In this document: positions 16,937 to 25,889 of the stretch, piece by piece
Numbering within the stretch: the first letter of the stretch is position 1
Layout: every line of letters starts with the position of its first letter
Assembly (NCBI GenBank): GCA_046331625.1
Contig: JAXLQL010000001.1
Location: 434,001 to 498,000 of the forward strand
Direction: 5' to 3'
Source of the DNA: JAXLQL01 sp046331625
GTDB taxonomy: Bacteria > Acidobacteriota > Terriglobia > Bryobacterales > Bryobacteraceae
Length of the DNA stretch: 64,000 nucleotides
Made by a program: the position numbers and the translations under genes
The notes under the pieces: generated by a model
Databases searched by the model: none
Told to the model about the DNA's origin: nothing
The model's input: only the letters and a program-made list of their open reading frames with translations

Positions 16937-19900
16937 ATGCACCGTAGTCGTGCCCTGCTCGCAACGGGTCTCCTGGCGATGCTTGCCCTTGCCCAGACCA
17001 ACACCTCTTCGATCGCCGGCCTCATCACCGATAGCACCGGCGCGGCCATCCCCGGAGCGACCGTCACGGTCAGGCAGCCAGCCACCGGCTTCGAGCGCCA
17101 GACCACTTCGAGCTCCGCCGGCGAGTACGTCATGCCCCAGCTTCCGCCCGGCAAGTACGAAATCTCAGCCAAGGCCACCGGCTTCCAAGGCACGCTCGTG
17201 CAAGACGTCTCTCTTGCCATCGCGCAACGCGAAGTGGTGAACATCACCATGAACGTAGGGCAAGTCTCAGAGGAGGTGACGGTTTCGGCCCAGGCAGCCC
17301 AACTCAAAGAAACCGAAACCGCCTCGCTCGGACAACTCATCGAACGGCGCGTCATCCAGGACCTTCCTCTCAACGGCCGCAACTACCTCACCCTAGGCGC
17401 GCTCTCGCCCGGCGTGGTGCCGCAGATTCCGGCCTCGCAAGGTCCGGCGAGCTTTATCTCTTCCACCACGCAGCGGCCCGACCGCAGCATTCTGGTAGGC
17501 GGCCAGCGCGAGAGCTCCACCAGCTATCTGCTCGACGGCGTGGAACTGCGCAACCCGCGCGTCGGCGATACCGCGATCAATCCTTCGCTCGACATGATTG
17601 AAGAGTTCAAGATCCAGCGCAACTTCTTCAATGCCGAGTTCGGAAACTCGCCCGGCATCATCAACGTCGCCACCCGCGGCGGCTCGAACTCTCTCCACGG
17701 CAGCGCCTATGACCTTCTCCGCAATGACAGGTTCGATGCCCGCAACTTCTTCTCGCGCGTGCCGGAGCCCTTCAAGCGGAACCAGTTCGGGTTCAGCTTG
17801 GGCGGTCCGGTGATCAAGAACCGGCTCTTCGTGTTCGGCAACTACGAAGGACTGCGGCAGCGGCTCGGCGTCATTCAGCGCGGCTTGTTCCCCACCCAGA
17901 AGCTCCTCAGCGGAGACTTCACCGGCGAAGCGCTCATCTACGATCCGACGAGTTTTAACGCCACCACCGGCTTGCGCACCGTGCTCCCCGGCAATCGCGT
18001 TCCGGCAACGAGGATCAATCAGGTCTCGAAGAACTTCTTCCCCTACATCCCGGTCACGAACAACCCCACCGATCGAGGCGCGAATCTCGAAGGTACGCCC
18101 GTGCAGAAGCTCACTGACGATCAGGAGACCGTCCGCGTCGACTTCGTGATCAACTCGCGCCACTCGCTCTTCGGTCGGCAGACGTGGCAAGACGCACCGC
18201 TTGAACCGGCTTCGCTCACTCCGCTCGGTGGAGCCCAAGTGATCTCGAGAGGCTACAACGAGGTGGTTCAGTTGACGTCATCGCTTTCCCCGCGCATGGT
18301 GAACGTGTTCCGCGCATACCATTCCTACGCGACGCTCTTCGGGCAGCAGGTGCCGGTGAGCGAAGACCTCTCGGCCAAGATCGGCATCACCGGCATCTCG
18401 ACGGTGCCGCGCAACTGGGGCGTCTCGACAGTGGGCTGGCAAGGCTACAGCGGCATCGGCAGCAATGGACTCACGCAAGGCAACGTGATCAACAACTATC
18501 AACTCGCCGACAGCGTATCGATCATCCGCAGCACGCACACGTTCAAGCTCGGCGCCGAGATCCGGCAGTCGCGCATGTTCCTCGATTCCGACAACGGTCC
18601 GCGCGGCTCATTCACGTTCCTCTCGAGTTGGACCGCGGCGCTCGACGGCAGCACCGGAAATCCCGTGGCCGGCTCAGGCCATCCAGTGGCTGATTTCCTG
18701 TTCGGCTATCCAACGAATCTGAGCGGCGCGGTGGGAACTTCGCAAACGCACTTCCGCTTCTACACGCACAACTACTACGTGCAAGACGACTGGAAGGTGA
18801 CCAAGGAACTCACGCTCAATTACGGGCTCCGCTACGAGTACGTCTCGCCGGCCAAGGCCGAGGAACTCGATCATGTCTTCGGCTTCGACTTCAATACCGG
18901 AAAGCAGGTGTTCCCGTCGCTCGGGCAGATCCGGCCGTCGATCATCGAGCCCGACCGCCGCAATTGGGCGCCCCGTCTCGGCCTCGCCTACAATCCGCGC
19001 TGGGCGCCGCAGTGGGTGTTCCGCGCGGGATCGGGAATCTACTTCGACCAGACACAAATGAACGAAGTGCAGTTCACCACCAACTCGCCGCCGACATTCT
19101 TCCAGCAGAACATCAACCTCACCGGACGCGGCCTGCCTCCGAACCAGTTCGGCGTGAACGCGCTCCCGGTCTTCCCAGTTCCGAAAATCGATTCGAACTA
19201 CCGCATTCCTCCGAACACCAATGTGTTCGCGCAGGAGACCAACGGACGCAAGCCACGCGAGTATATGTGGAACCTCTCGGTGCAGCGCTCGATCGGCTCG
19301 CAGTGGCTAGCCGAAGCGGCGTATGTGGGAGCGCAGGCGCGCCGGCTCTCCAAGCGATACAACACGTCAGCGCCAGTGCGGCCCGACGTACTCTACGCCG
19401 TGGTTCCGGGGGCCAATCGCTTCGATCCGGTTTCCACCGGCATCGCGGGCATGCTCTATTCGTCCCAAGCAGGCAAGGCGCAATTCCACGCGATCAACGG
19501 GAAGCTCGAGCGGCGCTTCGCTTCCGGGTTCTCGGTGCTGACGGCCTATAGCTGGTCACACTCGATCGACACTGACTCGGGCGGATCGTTCGGCAGCCCC
19601 AACCTCAACCCTGCGAACTTCGCGCTCGACAAGGGCAGTTCCGACTTCGACATCCGCCAGCGCTGGGTCACGAGCGTGCTCTACGAACTGCCGATCGGCA
19701 AGGGCCGGCGCTATCTCGGCAACATCTCGCGTGCGGCGAACCTGGTGGTTGGCGGCTGGCAGATCACGAACGCATCGGTGTTCCAATCGGGCGTCAACCG
19801 GAGCGTGACGTCGCCAAATACGTCGACCATCGCGTTCGTCTCGCAGCGCGCCGATTACACGGGCATCCCCTCGAACTCGACGTTCTCCTTGGGCGGCCAG

Positions 19901-20233
19901 CAGATCAACCCGGGCCATGACTTCGGCTCCACCAACACGTCGCTCTACTGGTTCAATCCGAACTCGTTCCGGCGCGTGCAGCCGCTGACGTTCGGGACGT
20001 CGGGTCGCGACATCCTCTCGGCGCCGGGCTTCTGGAACTGGGACATCTCGGCGTTCAAGAGCTTCGAGATCACCGAATCGGCCAAGGTGCAGTTCCGCGC
20101 CGAGTTCTTCAACGCGTTCAACAATGTCCGCTTCAACCCGCCGAACATGGACTCGTCGAGCCCGTTCTTTGGACAAATCCAGAGCGCGCAGCCGCCGCGG
20201 ATCATCCAGATGAGCTTACGGTTCCAGTTCTAG
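16937..20233 (+). CDS. Oar-like TonB-dependent outer-membrane protein with carboxypeptidase-regulatory domain
   Basis: A 1098-residue outer-membrane beta-barrel. A signal peptide covers residues 1-19. A carboxypeptidase-regulatory-like Ig domain (about 24-112) shows SIAGLITDSTGAAIPGATV. The plug domain follows, with LPLNGRNYLTLGALSPGV near residue 138. The barrel ends in the aromatic signature SLRFQF, as needed for BAM insertion. Expanded families of this type in Bryobacterales import large ligands or act as adhesins; the ligand here is unknown. It is monocistronic; a Gfo/Idh/MocA gene follows after 76 bases. Confidence 0.9.
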   Translation: MHRSRALLATGLLAMLALAQTNTSSIAGLITDSTGAAIPGATVTVRQPATGFERQTTSSSAGEYVMPQLPPGKYEISAKATGFQGTLVQDVSLAIAQREVVNITMNVGQVSEEVTVSAQAAQLKETETASLGQLIERRVIQDLPLNGRNYLTLGALSPGVVPQIPASQGPASFISSTTQRPDRSILVGGQRESSTSYLLDGVELRNPRVGDTAINPSLDMIEEFKIQRNFFNAEFGNSPGIINVATRGGSNSLHGSAYDLLRNDRFDARNFFSRVPEPFKRNQFGFSLGGPVIKNRLFVFGNYEGLRQRLGVIQRGLFPTQKLLSGDFTGEALIYDPTSFNATTGLRTVLPGNRVPATRINQVSKNFFPYIPVTNNPTDRGANLEGTPVQKLTDDQETVRVDFVINSRHSLFGRQTWQDAPLEPASLTPLGGAQVISRGYNEVVQLTSSLSPRMVNVFRAYHSYATLFGQQVPVSEDLSAKIGITGISTVPRNWGVSTVGWQGYSGIGSNGLTQGNVINNYQLADSVSIIRSTHTFKLGAEIRQSRMFLDSDNGPRGSFTFLSSWTAALDGSTGNPVAGSGHPVADFLFGYPTNLSGAVGTSQTHFRFYTHNYYVQDDWKVTKELTLNYGLRYEYVSPAKAEELDHVFGFDFNTGKQVFPSLGQIRPSIIEPDRRNWAPRLGLAYNPRWAPQWVFRAGSGIYFDQTQMNEVQFTTNSPPTFFQQNINLTGRGLPPNQFGVNALPVFPVPKIDSNYRIPPNTNVFAQETNGRKPREYMWNLSVQRSIGSQWLAEAAYVGAQARRLSKRYNTSAPVRPDVLYAVVPGANRFDPVSTGIAGMLYSSQAGKAQFHAINGKLERRFASGFSVLTAYSWSHSIDTDSGGSFGSPNLNPANFALDKGSSDFDIRQRWVTSVLYELPIGKGRRYLGNISRAANLVVGGWQITNASVFQSGVNRSVTSPNTSTIAFVSQRADYTGIPSNSTFSLGGQQINPGHDFGSTNTSLYWFNPNSFRRVQPLTFGTSGRDILSAPGFWNWDISAFKSFEITESAKVQFRAEFFNAFNNVRFNPPNMDSSSPFFGQIQSAQPPRIIQMSLRFQF

Positions 20234-20309
20234 GCCAGCTCCGCGGTCTTGCTCGCGGCGAGCGTTGCAAACACGAGCGATCCCTCGATACAGTAGATAG
20301 GGAATCCCG

Positions 20310-21677
20310 ATGTCCAAGAACAACGACATGACTCGCCGCGATGCCGCCAAGGTCACTGCGGGCGCGGCAGCGGCCATCGCCGCAGCGCCGTACATCCAGA
20401 CAGTGAAGGCCGCCAATGATCAGATATCATACGCCGTAATCGGCACTGGCGGACGCGGCACTTATCACATCCAGCACCTGAACGGTATCGACGGCGGCAA
20501 ATGCCTGGCCGTCTGCGACATTGACGACGCGAATCTCAACAAGGCCAAGACCGCGCACAAAGACAAGCCACAGGGCTACAAGGACTATCGCGAAGTGCTG
20601 GCGCGCAAGGACATCGACGCCGTGCTCATCGCGACCCCGCTCTACGTGCACTTCCCGGTGACCAAAGACGCGCTGCTCGCGGGCAAGCATGTCTTCTGTG
20701 AGAAGAGCCTGGTGTTCAGGCCCGAAGAGGTCCACGAGTTGCGCAAGCTCTCCACCGAGCGGCCGAAGCAGGTGTTACAGGTGGGCCTGCAACGCCGCTA
20801 TAGCAAGTTCTACCAGACGGCGAAGGCGATGATCGAAAAGGGGACGATCGGTCGTGTGACGCATGCCTACGCGCAGTGGCATCGCTCCGGCTTGAGCAAG
20901 ACTTGGACTCCGCCAAGTTGGCGCTGCTTCCGCAAGTTCTCAGGTGGACTTACCGCGGAACTGGCATCCCATCAGATCGACATTGCAGACTGGATGATTG
21001 GGCAGCATCCCGAGTTCGTGACGGGCGTGGGCGGAATCGACGAGTTCAAGGATGGTCGCGACATTTACGACAACATCCAGCTCATCTTCAAGTACCCGGG
21101 CGGACAGAAGCTGATCTATAGCTCCATCTCGACAAACAAACACCTGGCGCTGTTCGGCTCCACCCGCACGGAATTCGGCGAGATGATCATGGGGACCGAG
21201 GGAACGATCCACATCACGGTCGGCACCGACAACGAGCCGGCCACGGCGCTGTGGTTCTACGAGCCGTCGAAGAAGCCGGCCGCGGCTCCGGCGAAGGGTC
21301 CGGAAAAGGGCGCGGTGGCGAGCGCATCGCTGACCAGCACCGGCAAGGGCGGCAAGGGACTGCCCGTGTTGTTCGATAAAGACCTGCCGCAGAACTCCGA
21401 CTCGTTCCTGCAGAAGGAGCTGAAGTTCGCCAAGCAGTGGCTCTACAAGAAGGGCATCATCGTGCCCGAAGAGGATCGGAATCCGGTGGACATCCAACTC
21501 GAAGAATGGTTCGCGTCGTGCAAGAACCCGAGCCTTCGTCCGAAGGCGGATCTCGAGGTGGGCTTGGCGGATTCGACGAACGTGATGCTGGCGAACCTCG
21601 CGATGGATGAGGGGCGGCGGGTGATGTTCAGCGAGATGGAGAAGATGGGGGTCGCGCCGGCGGCGAAGAAGGGCTGA
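20310..21677 (+). CDS. Gfo/Idh/MocA family oxidoreductase, Tat-exported
   Basis: 455 residues. The N-terminus has a Tat motif (MTRRDAAKVTAGAAAAIAAA) and a cleavable hydrophobic segment, so it works in the periplasm. The NAD(P)-binding Rossmann domain begins YAVIGTGGRGTYHIQHL (about residues 42-58), with the EKSLVF motif near 131, followed by the usual alpha/beta substrate domain. Family members oxidise or epimerise sugars and polyols. AGGGAA precedes the ATG by 8 bases. Its position after an Oar-like receptor suggests a carbohydrate-uptake role, which is an inference. Confidence 0.88.
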   Translation: MSKNNDMTRRDAAKVTAGAAAAIAAAPYIQTVKAANDQISYAVIGTGGRGTYHIQHLNGIDGGKCLAVCDIDDANLNKAKTAHKDKPQGYKDYREVLARKDIDAVLIATPLYVHFPVTKDALLAGKHVFCEKSLVFRPEEVHELRKLSTERPKQVLQVGLQRRYSKFYQTAKAMIEKGTIGRVTHAYAQWHRSGLSKTWTPPSWRCFRKFSGGLTAELASHQIDIADWMIGQHPEFVTGVGGIDEFKDGRDIYDNIQLIFKYPGGQKLIYSSISTNKHLALFGSTRTEFGEMIMGTEGTIHITVGTDNEPATALWFYEPSKKPAAAPAKGPEKGAVASASLTSTGKGGKGLPVLFDKDLPQNSDSFLQKELKFAKQWLYKKGIIVPEEDRNPVDIQLEEWFASCKNPSLRPKADLEVGLADSTNVMLANLAMDEGRRVMFSEMEKMGVAPAAKKG

Positions 21678-21683
21678 TACGGT

Positions 21684-21842
21684 TCAGCGGCGCTTCATCA
21701 TGCTGACGCCGCGGGAGACAAGATACAGTCCCGCGGCAATGAGGACCACCAACCGGGTGGTGTTGAGTCCAGCGAAGCGCATGACGCCGTAGGCAGCGAC
21801 GGCGAGGCCGCCGAGGATGTAGACGATCGCGGCGATCTTCAT
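21684..21842 (-). CDS. Small two-helix membrane protein (52 aa)
   Basis: An intact short frame reads MKIAAIVYILGGLAVAAYGV then MRFAGLNTTRLVVLIAAGLY and a basic tail ending MMKRR. Two hydrophobic segments (about 3-20 and 30-43) are joined by a short polar loop. A perfect TATAAT hexamer lies 9 bases upstream of the ATG and no Shine-Dalgarno is present, so a leaderless transcript is possible. The function is unknown. The gene is convergent with the Gfo/Idh/MocA gene. Confidence 0.6.
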   Translation of the reverse strand: MKIAAIVYILGGLAVAAYGVMRFAGLNTTRLVVLIAAGLYLVSRGVSMMKRR

Positions 21843-21860
21843 GAGGGACGATTATAGCTC

Positions 21861-23186
21861 TCAGCGGCAGGGGTTGCCGGGCTTGAAGGCGAGTACCTTG
21901 TTGTTGACCGTGGTTCCGGCGAAGGCGATCGAATTCGGCGCATTGGCTCCGAAGGCGACTGCCGTCGCGAAGATCTGGCCGGCACGGGAGATGGCTACGC
22001 CTTCGAGGACTTCGCGACCCGGTCCACCGAAGTAACTGGCGAAGCAGACGCGATTAAGATCAGGTGAGAGGGCGGCGAGGAAACCGTCGCCATCGCCACC
22101 ACCGAACTTCGGTTGGAAGGCGTTGCGGACCGGCAGGTCCGGCGAGTGGGTCTCGCCCACGAACCAGACGTTACCCCAGCGGTCGATCGCGACGTTCTGG
22201 CCGTCGTATCCCGCCGAGTCCATGCCGGACCCGCCGAATGTGGCCACGCGAACAGTCTTCAGCTCCGGACCGCCAAACGTGGCGACGAAGGCGTCAGACC
22301 CCGGAAGCGCCCTTTCGAATCCGCCTGTGCGCCCCGCGATGATCGGATGGCCAGAGCCGTCGATCGTGACTCCCCACGCGCTGTCTTCGCCGGGTCCGCC
22401 GTAGTAAGTCGAGTAAGTGATCTCGAGTGACGGGATCGCGAGGCGTGTGAGGAAGGCGTCGCTAGGTCCGCGTAGCTGTGGTTGGAGAGCACCGGCTGTG
22501 GGAAAGTCCGGGGACGGGGTGAAGCCGGTGGCGAAGAGGGCTCCGCGGCCATCGAGCGCGATGCCAGTGAGCTTCTCCTCGCCGGATCCGCCGAAGACCG
22601 TGGAGCGAATGCGGCCGGCGAGGTCGAGTGCGGCCACCCAGGCATCGCCCTTGGCAGCGGCTCTGGCAGACTGGCCCGGGAAATCGGGGGACCACGTGGT
22701 GCCGCCGAGGTACACAGTGCCCGAGGCGTCGATTGCGAGCGCGTCACCTTGGTCGTCTCCGGAGCCGCCGAGGAGCGTTGAGTAGAGGACTCGGCCGTCA
22801 GCCGTGAGTTTGACGAAGCAGGCGTCCATCTTACCGGCGAGTCTGGACTGGAGGGCGTCTGTGGTTACCGGGAAATCAGCGGACTTGGTGAAGCCGGCGG
22901 CGTAGGCGAAGCCGCGGCGGTCGACTGCGATACGAATGAGGAGGTCGAGATCGGAGCCGCCGATTCGGGTGGCCCAGAGGACTTTGCCGGTGGATGGGCG
23001 GAAGCGCAGGACGTACCCGTCCATTCGTTCCTTGGCGGCCTGTTGGGCTGGCGTGAGGGGCGGCTGGGAAGTTACTTCGAGTTGGTCGCCGGGTGAGTGG
23101 CAGGCGAGGAAGATGTCGTTTTGGGGGCCGTACGCGGCTGAGTCACAGTCGGCCAGGCCGAGGAGGAGGGATAAGGTAACAAACAT
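21861..23186 (-). CDS. SBBP-type beta-propeller protein
   Basis: About 441 residues with a short signal-like N-terminus (MFVTLSLLLGLADC). The body repeats a ~50-residue unit with GGSGDD/GGSGEE/GGPGEDS turns and DARG/FAxG strands (for example YSTLLGGSGDDQGDALAID and STVFGGSGEEKLTGIALD), the pattern of SBBP seven-bladed propellers. Probably exported and a binding scaffold. I place the start at the ATG 23186; a longer frame to 23225 would be encoded by a REP-like element and overlap the upstream gene, whose stop is only 7 bases before 23186. Confidence 0.75.
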   Translation of the reverse strand: MFVTLSLLLGLADCDSAAYGPQNDIFLACHSPGDQLEVTSQPPLTPAQQAAKERMDGYVLRFRPSTGKVLWATRIGGSDLDLLIRIAVDRRGFAYAAGFTKSADFPVTTDALQSRLAGKMDACFVKLTADGRVLYSTLLGGSGDDQGDALAIDASGTVYLGGTTWSPDFPGQSARAAAKGDAWVAALDLAGRIRSTVFGGSGEEKLTGIALDGRGALFATGFTPSPDFPTAGALQPQLRGPSDAFLTRLAIPSLEITYSTYYGGPGEDSAWGVTIDGSGHPIIAGRTGGFERALPGSDAFVATFGGPELKTVRVATFGGSGMDSAGYDGQNVAIDRWGNVWFVGETHSPDLPVRNAFQPKFGGGDGDGFLAALSPDLNRVCFASYFGGPGREVLEGVAISRAGQIFATAVAFGANAPNSIAFAGTTVNNKVLAFKPGNPCR

Positions 23187-23193
23187 TTCGGAG

Positions 23194-25545
23194 TTAGGGA
23201 CGGGACTCGAATCCCGCGCTGGCAAAAGCCCGCCCTACGTTCGAGGTCCTCGTTGCATCAGAAGACTTCGCCGCACGGGAGAGGAGGGCTGCCAGGGCGT
23301 AGGCGAGCCCGCCGATCCAAAGGGTTTTGGTAAGTCCGAAGTAAATGGAGAGGAACATGGCGAGGGCGGAGCCGAGGACGCTCGAGGCAGCGTTGAGCGA
23401 CCAAGCCCAACGCACGGCGGGCGGATGCCAGCTTTCGAGGATGCGAAGTCCGGTGGGGAACGGGAGCCCCATGAGGAACGCGACCGGCGCGACGATCGCA
23501 ACCGTCAGAGCTATTTTGAGCGGCAACGGCCAGCCGACCGCCGCGGCCAGAAAAGGCGCGAGGGCGAGCGAGAGCAGGAACACGAGCCCGGTTACGGCCA
23601 CTGGAGTCACGCGAACACGGCGGCTCAGATAACTCCCTACCCCGCTCGCAACGAGCATTCCAAAAATGACCACAGTGAGAGCGTAGACCGGGTGGCCGAG
23701 AAACAGCACGAAGCGCTGGATCAGGGCGACCTCGATCAGGATGTAGCCAGTGCCGATCGCCGCGAAGTACGGGAGGAATCCTGCTACGCCGGCTTTGCGC
23801 GGCAGGCGGGTCCCGAGCAACAGCGGAGGCAATGCGAGCACGAGCAGCGTCGCCAATAGGCTTACGCCGACCAATCCGAAAAGCACGGGGACCGCCTTGT
23901 TGATCTTGTAATCGACCGGATCCTGGGGATCGCGGTAGAGGAACTTCCACAGATCGCGAGGCTGAACGCTGTAGAAGAAGAACGGCCGGTCATCGTAGGC
24001 GGGCGAGATGTCGAAGGCGTAGGCGCGCTGGTAGGCAGTGGGGTCCGGAGCGGTGAGCAGCGCGGCGAACTGATTCGGAAGTGGCTGGTCTGGCAGGTAG
24101 ACGGGTTGGAACTTGCCCTCGGCCAGTAGGGCACGAACACGCGCGAGATCCTCCGCGCGGTAGGGCTTTCGGGCGATGACCACGGTGTCCTGCGCGCCGA
24201 TGCCCGCTAATTGCTGACGCGTTCCCTCGCGAATGATTAAAACATGTTTGGCAGGTTCCGTTTCACCCAGCCGCTTCAGGGCTTCGATGGCGAGCGACAC
24301 CAGACGCAGCGATTCGCGAGGAGGCTCGAAGCCCCATCGAGTGAGAGAGAGCAGTCCGTCATCGGAAAGGTGCCCAAGGTAGTCGGCGAAGGCTTCCACG
24401 GTGTAGAGGTTGCTTTCCGAGAGCGCAAATGCGCCTGCCGCCGTAGCGGCCCATGTGTCGACCAGCGTGGCCTGAATGACTTGATACTTCTCGGGACTCC
24501 GCCGCACGAAGGCGCGCCCGTCTTCGACGATGACACGAAGTTCGGGGCGCGAGTAGAGTCCATGACTGACATGTGCGAACTTACCGCGCATGACATCGTT
24601 GGCGATGATCGGGTTGATCTCGACCGCGGTGATGTCTTTCGAGCCGGAGGCAAGGGAGTGCGTGACATCCCAGCCGCCGCCCGGTCCAATGATGAGGGTT
24701 TTCGCGCCGGGCCGGATCACATAGGGCAGGCTGCTGCCTTGATTTCGGATGAAGAGTTGGCGTCTATCCTCGGACCACTCGGTGGGATTTTCGCTGGCGA
24801 TTCCGGTGTTGGCGTCGGCGTCGATGAAGATGGCCGGCCCGCCCCAGCCTTTCTCTTGGCGCACGGCGATGCGCGAGATCGAATTCCAGCGGACGAAGAT
24901 TTCATCAGTGAGGGCGGTCCCTTTGGCGAAGGTGACATCGACCACGTGGTTGAGACGGTTGTAGGGGAGAAACGCGCACCATGCGAGCGCAAGAACTGCG
25001 GCCGCGCCGGCAAGGCGCGTTTGCGATGCGGCGAGAAACCAGAGGCCCGCGGCAGCGGCGAATCCAGCGGCGGCGCCGAGAATCGCACCCGGACCACCGG
25101 TGTTGTTCAGCAGCGGGATGAGCACGAGGCAACCCGCCGCGGCCCCCGCGAGGTCAAAGAAGTAGACCCGGTCAACGTGAGCGATGGTCTCTGAAATGGC
25201 GCTCGACAGAATCGCACCGCCGGCAATGAACGGGACCGAAGCGGCGACGTAGACGAAGGCAAGCCGGGCATTGGTGAGATCCGGGTCAGGGCGCAGAACC
25301 GCCTGGAGCGCCAACAGCACGAGGGCCGAGTTAGCCGCGCTAATCCAGCCGAGTTTCGACCACGGTGGTTTGGAGCGGATGAAGTACGAGAGGACGCCGC
25401 CAGCACCGAGCCCGAAGAGCGCGATGGAGATGGCGAGGAACGCAAAGTGGTAGTAGAAGACTACCGAGAACAGGCGTGTCAACGCCAGTTCGAGCACGAG
25501 CAGCGAGAGTGACGTCAGGAAGACCGCGGCGAAGACAAAGGGCAT
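23194..25545 (-). CDS. Multi-pass membrane protein with spermidine-synthase-like domain (paralog)
   Basis: 783 residues, closely similar to the protein at 11817-14183 along its length: membrane bundle (about 5-195), SAM-binding-like domain with GPGGGWDVTHSLASGSKD (about 290) and VEINPIIAN, then a second membrane bundle (about 545-765). The N-terminus at the ATG 25545 falls within the first helix (MPFVFAAVFLTSLSLLVLEL). The C-terminal tail (RAFASAGFESRP) is encoded by a REP-like element and has no counterpart in the paralog. It probably forms an operon with the SBBP gene. The substrate is unknown. Confidence 0.82.
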   Translation of the reverse strand: MPFVFAAVFLTSLSLLVLELALTRLFSVVFYYHFAFLAISIALFGLGAGGVLSYFIRSKPPWSKLGWISAANSALVLLALQAVLRPDPDLTNARLAFVYVAASVPFIAGGAILSSAISETIAHVDRVYFFDLAGAAAGCLVLIPLLNNTGGPGAILGAAAGFAAAAGLWFLAASQTRLAGAAAVLALAWCAFLPYNRLNHVVDVTFAKGTALTDEIFVRWNSISRIAVRQEKGWGGPAIFIDADANTGIASENPTEWSEDRRQLFIRNQGSSLPYVIRPGAKTLIIGPGGGWDVTHSLASGSKDITAVEINPIIANDVMRGKFAHVSHGLYSRPELRVIVEDGRAFVRRSPEKYQVIQATLVDTWAATAAGAFALSESNLYTVEAFADYLGHLSDDGLLSLTRWGFEPPRESLRLVSLAIEALKRLGETEPAKHVLIIREGTRQQLAGIGAQDTVVIARKPYRAEDLARVRALLAEGKFQPVYLPDQPLPNQFAALLTAPDPTAYQRAYAFDISPAYDDRPFFFYSVQPRDLWKFLYRDPQDPVDYKINKAVPVLFGLVGVSLLATLLVLALPPLLLGTRLPRKAGVAGFLPYFAAIGTGYILIEVALIQRFVLFLGHPVYALTVVIFGMLVASGVGSYLSRRVRVTPVAVTGLVFLLSLALAPFLAAAVGWPLPLKIALTVAIVAPVAFLMGLPFPTGLRILESWHPPAVRWAWSLNAASSVLGSALAMFLSIYFGLTKTLWIGGLAYALAALLSRAAKSSDATRTSNVGRAFASAGFESRP
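23201..23233 (-). repeat. REP-like double hairpin, copy 2 (inside a gene end)
   Basis: Read on the minus strand: GCGGGCTTTTGCCAGC then GCGGGATTCGAGTCCCG, the same two-hairpin order as copy 1 with a few mismatches. It codes for the last residues of the membrane protein at 23194. Confidence 0.55.
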
Positions 25546-25889
25546 GGGTGGTTACCTATTCTACGAGATGCGATAGGCTGAGGATGCGGCCTCGGAGGCG
25601 GTGAGCGCATGGGCTGCGGAGTTTGGGAACCGGCTTGTTCGCCGCGCTCCGGCACGGGGCAGAGCCAGACGAGACTCAGGAGCACACCGGGGCGCAGATC
25701 CAGGCCCAGAACCTCGCGGGATGCGCCTCCGCCGCGACCATCTGGGAGCGGTGCTGCAACCGGGCAAGCCAACCGTTCCCTCATGGTTGCGGCTCGGGAC
25801 AGAGCGGCGTGCCAACCAGTCGAGCTTCCGGAGAGTCCCGCGCAGGCTGAAGGAAGCCCGCCCTACAACGGGTACTTGTGGGTCGCGCG
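25546..25889. other. 344-bp intergenic region with a REP-like element
   Basis: Lies between the end of the TPR gene (25890) and the start of the membrane protein gene (25545), both on the minus strand. Apart from the repeat at 25834-25862 I see no gene in it; open frames here have no protein character. A TAGAAT-like hexamer on the minus strand near 25560 could be the -10 element of the downstream gene. Confidence 0.5.
25834..25862 (-). repeat. REP-like double hairpin, copy 3 (degenerate)
   Basis: On the minus strand GCGGGCTTC-CTTC-AGCCTGC is followed by GCGGGACTC, matching the first hairpin of copy 1 with a 4-base insertion in the loop and the left half of the second hairpin. It lies about 28 bases after the stop of the TPR gene. 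Confidence 0.5.

Noticed and set aside
24244..25194. 316-codon plus-strand frame opposite the second spermidine-synthase-like gene
   Set aside because: Antisense shadow of a gene with a convincing paralog; no ribosome-binding site or domain.
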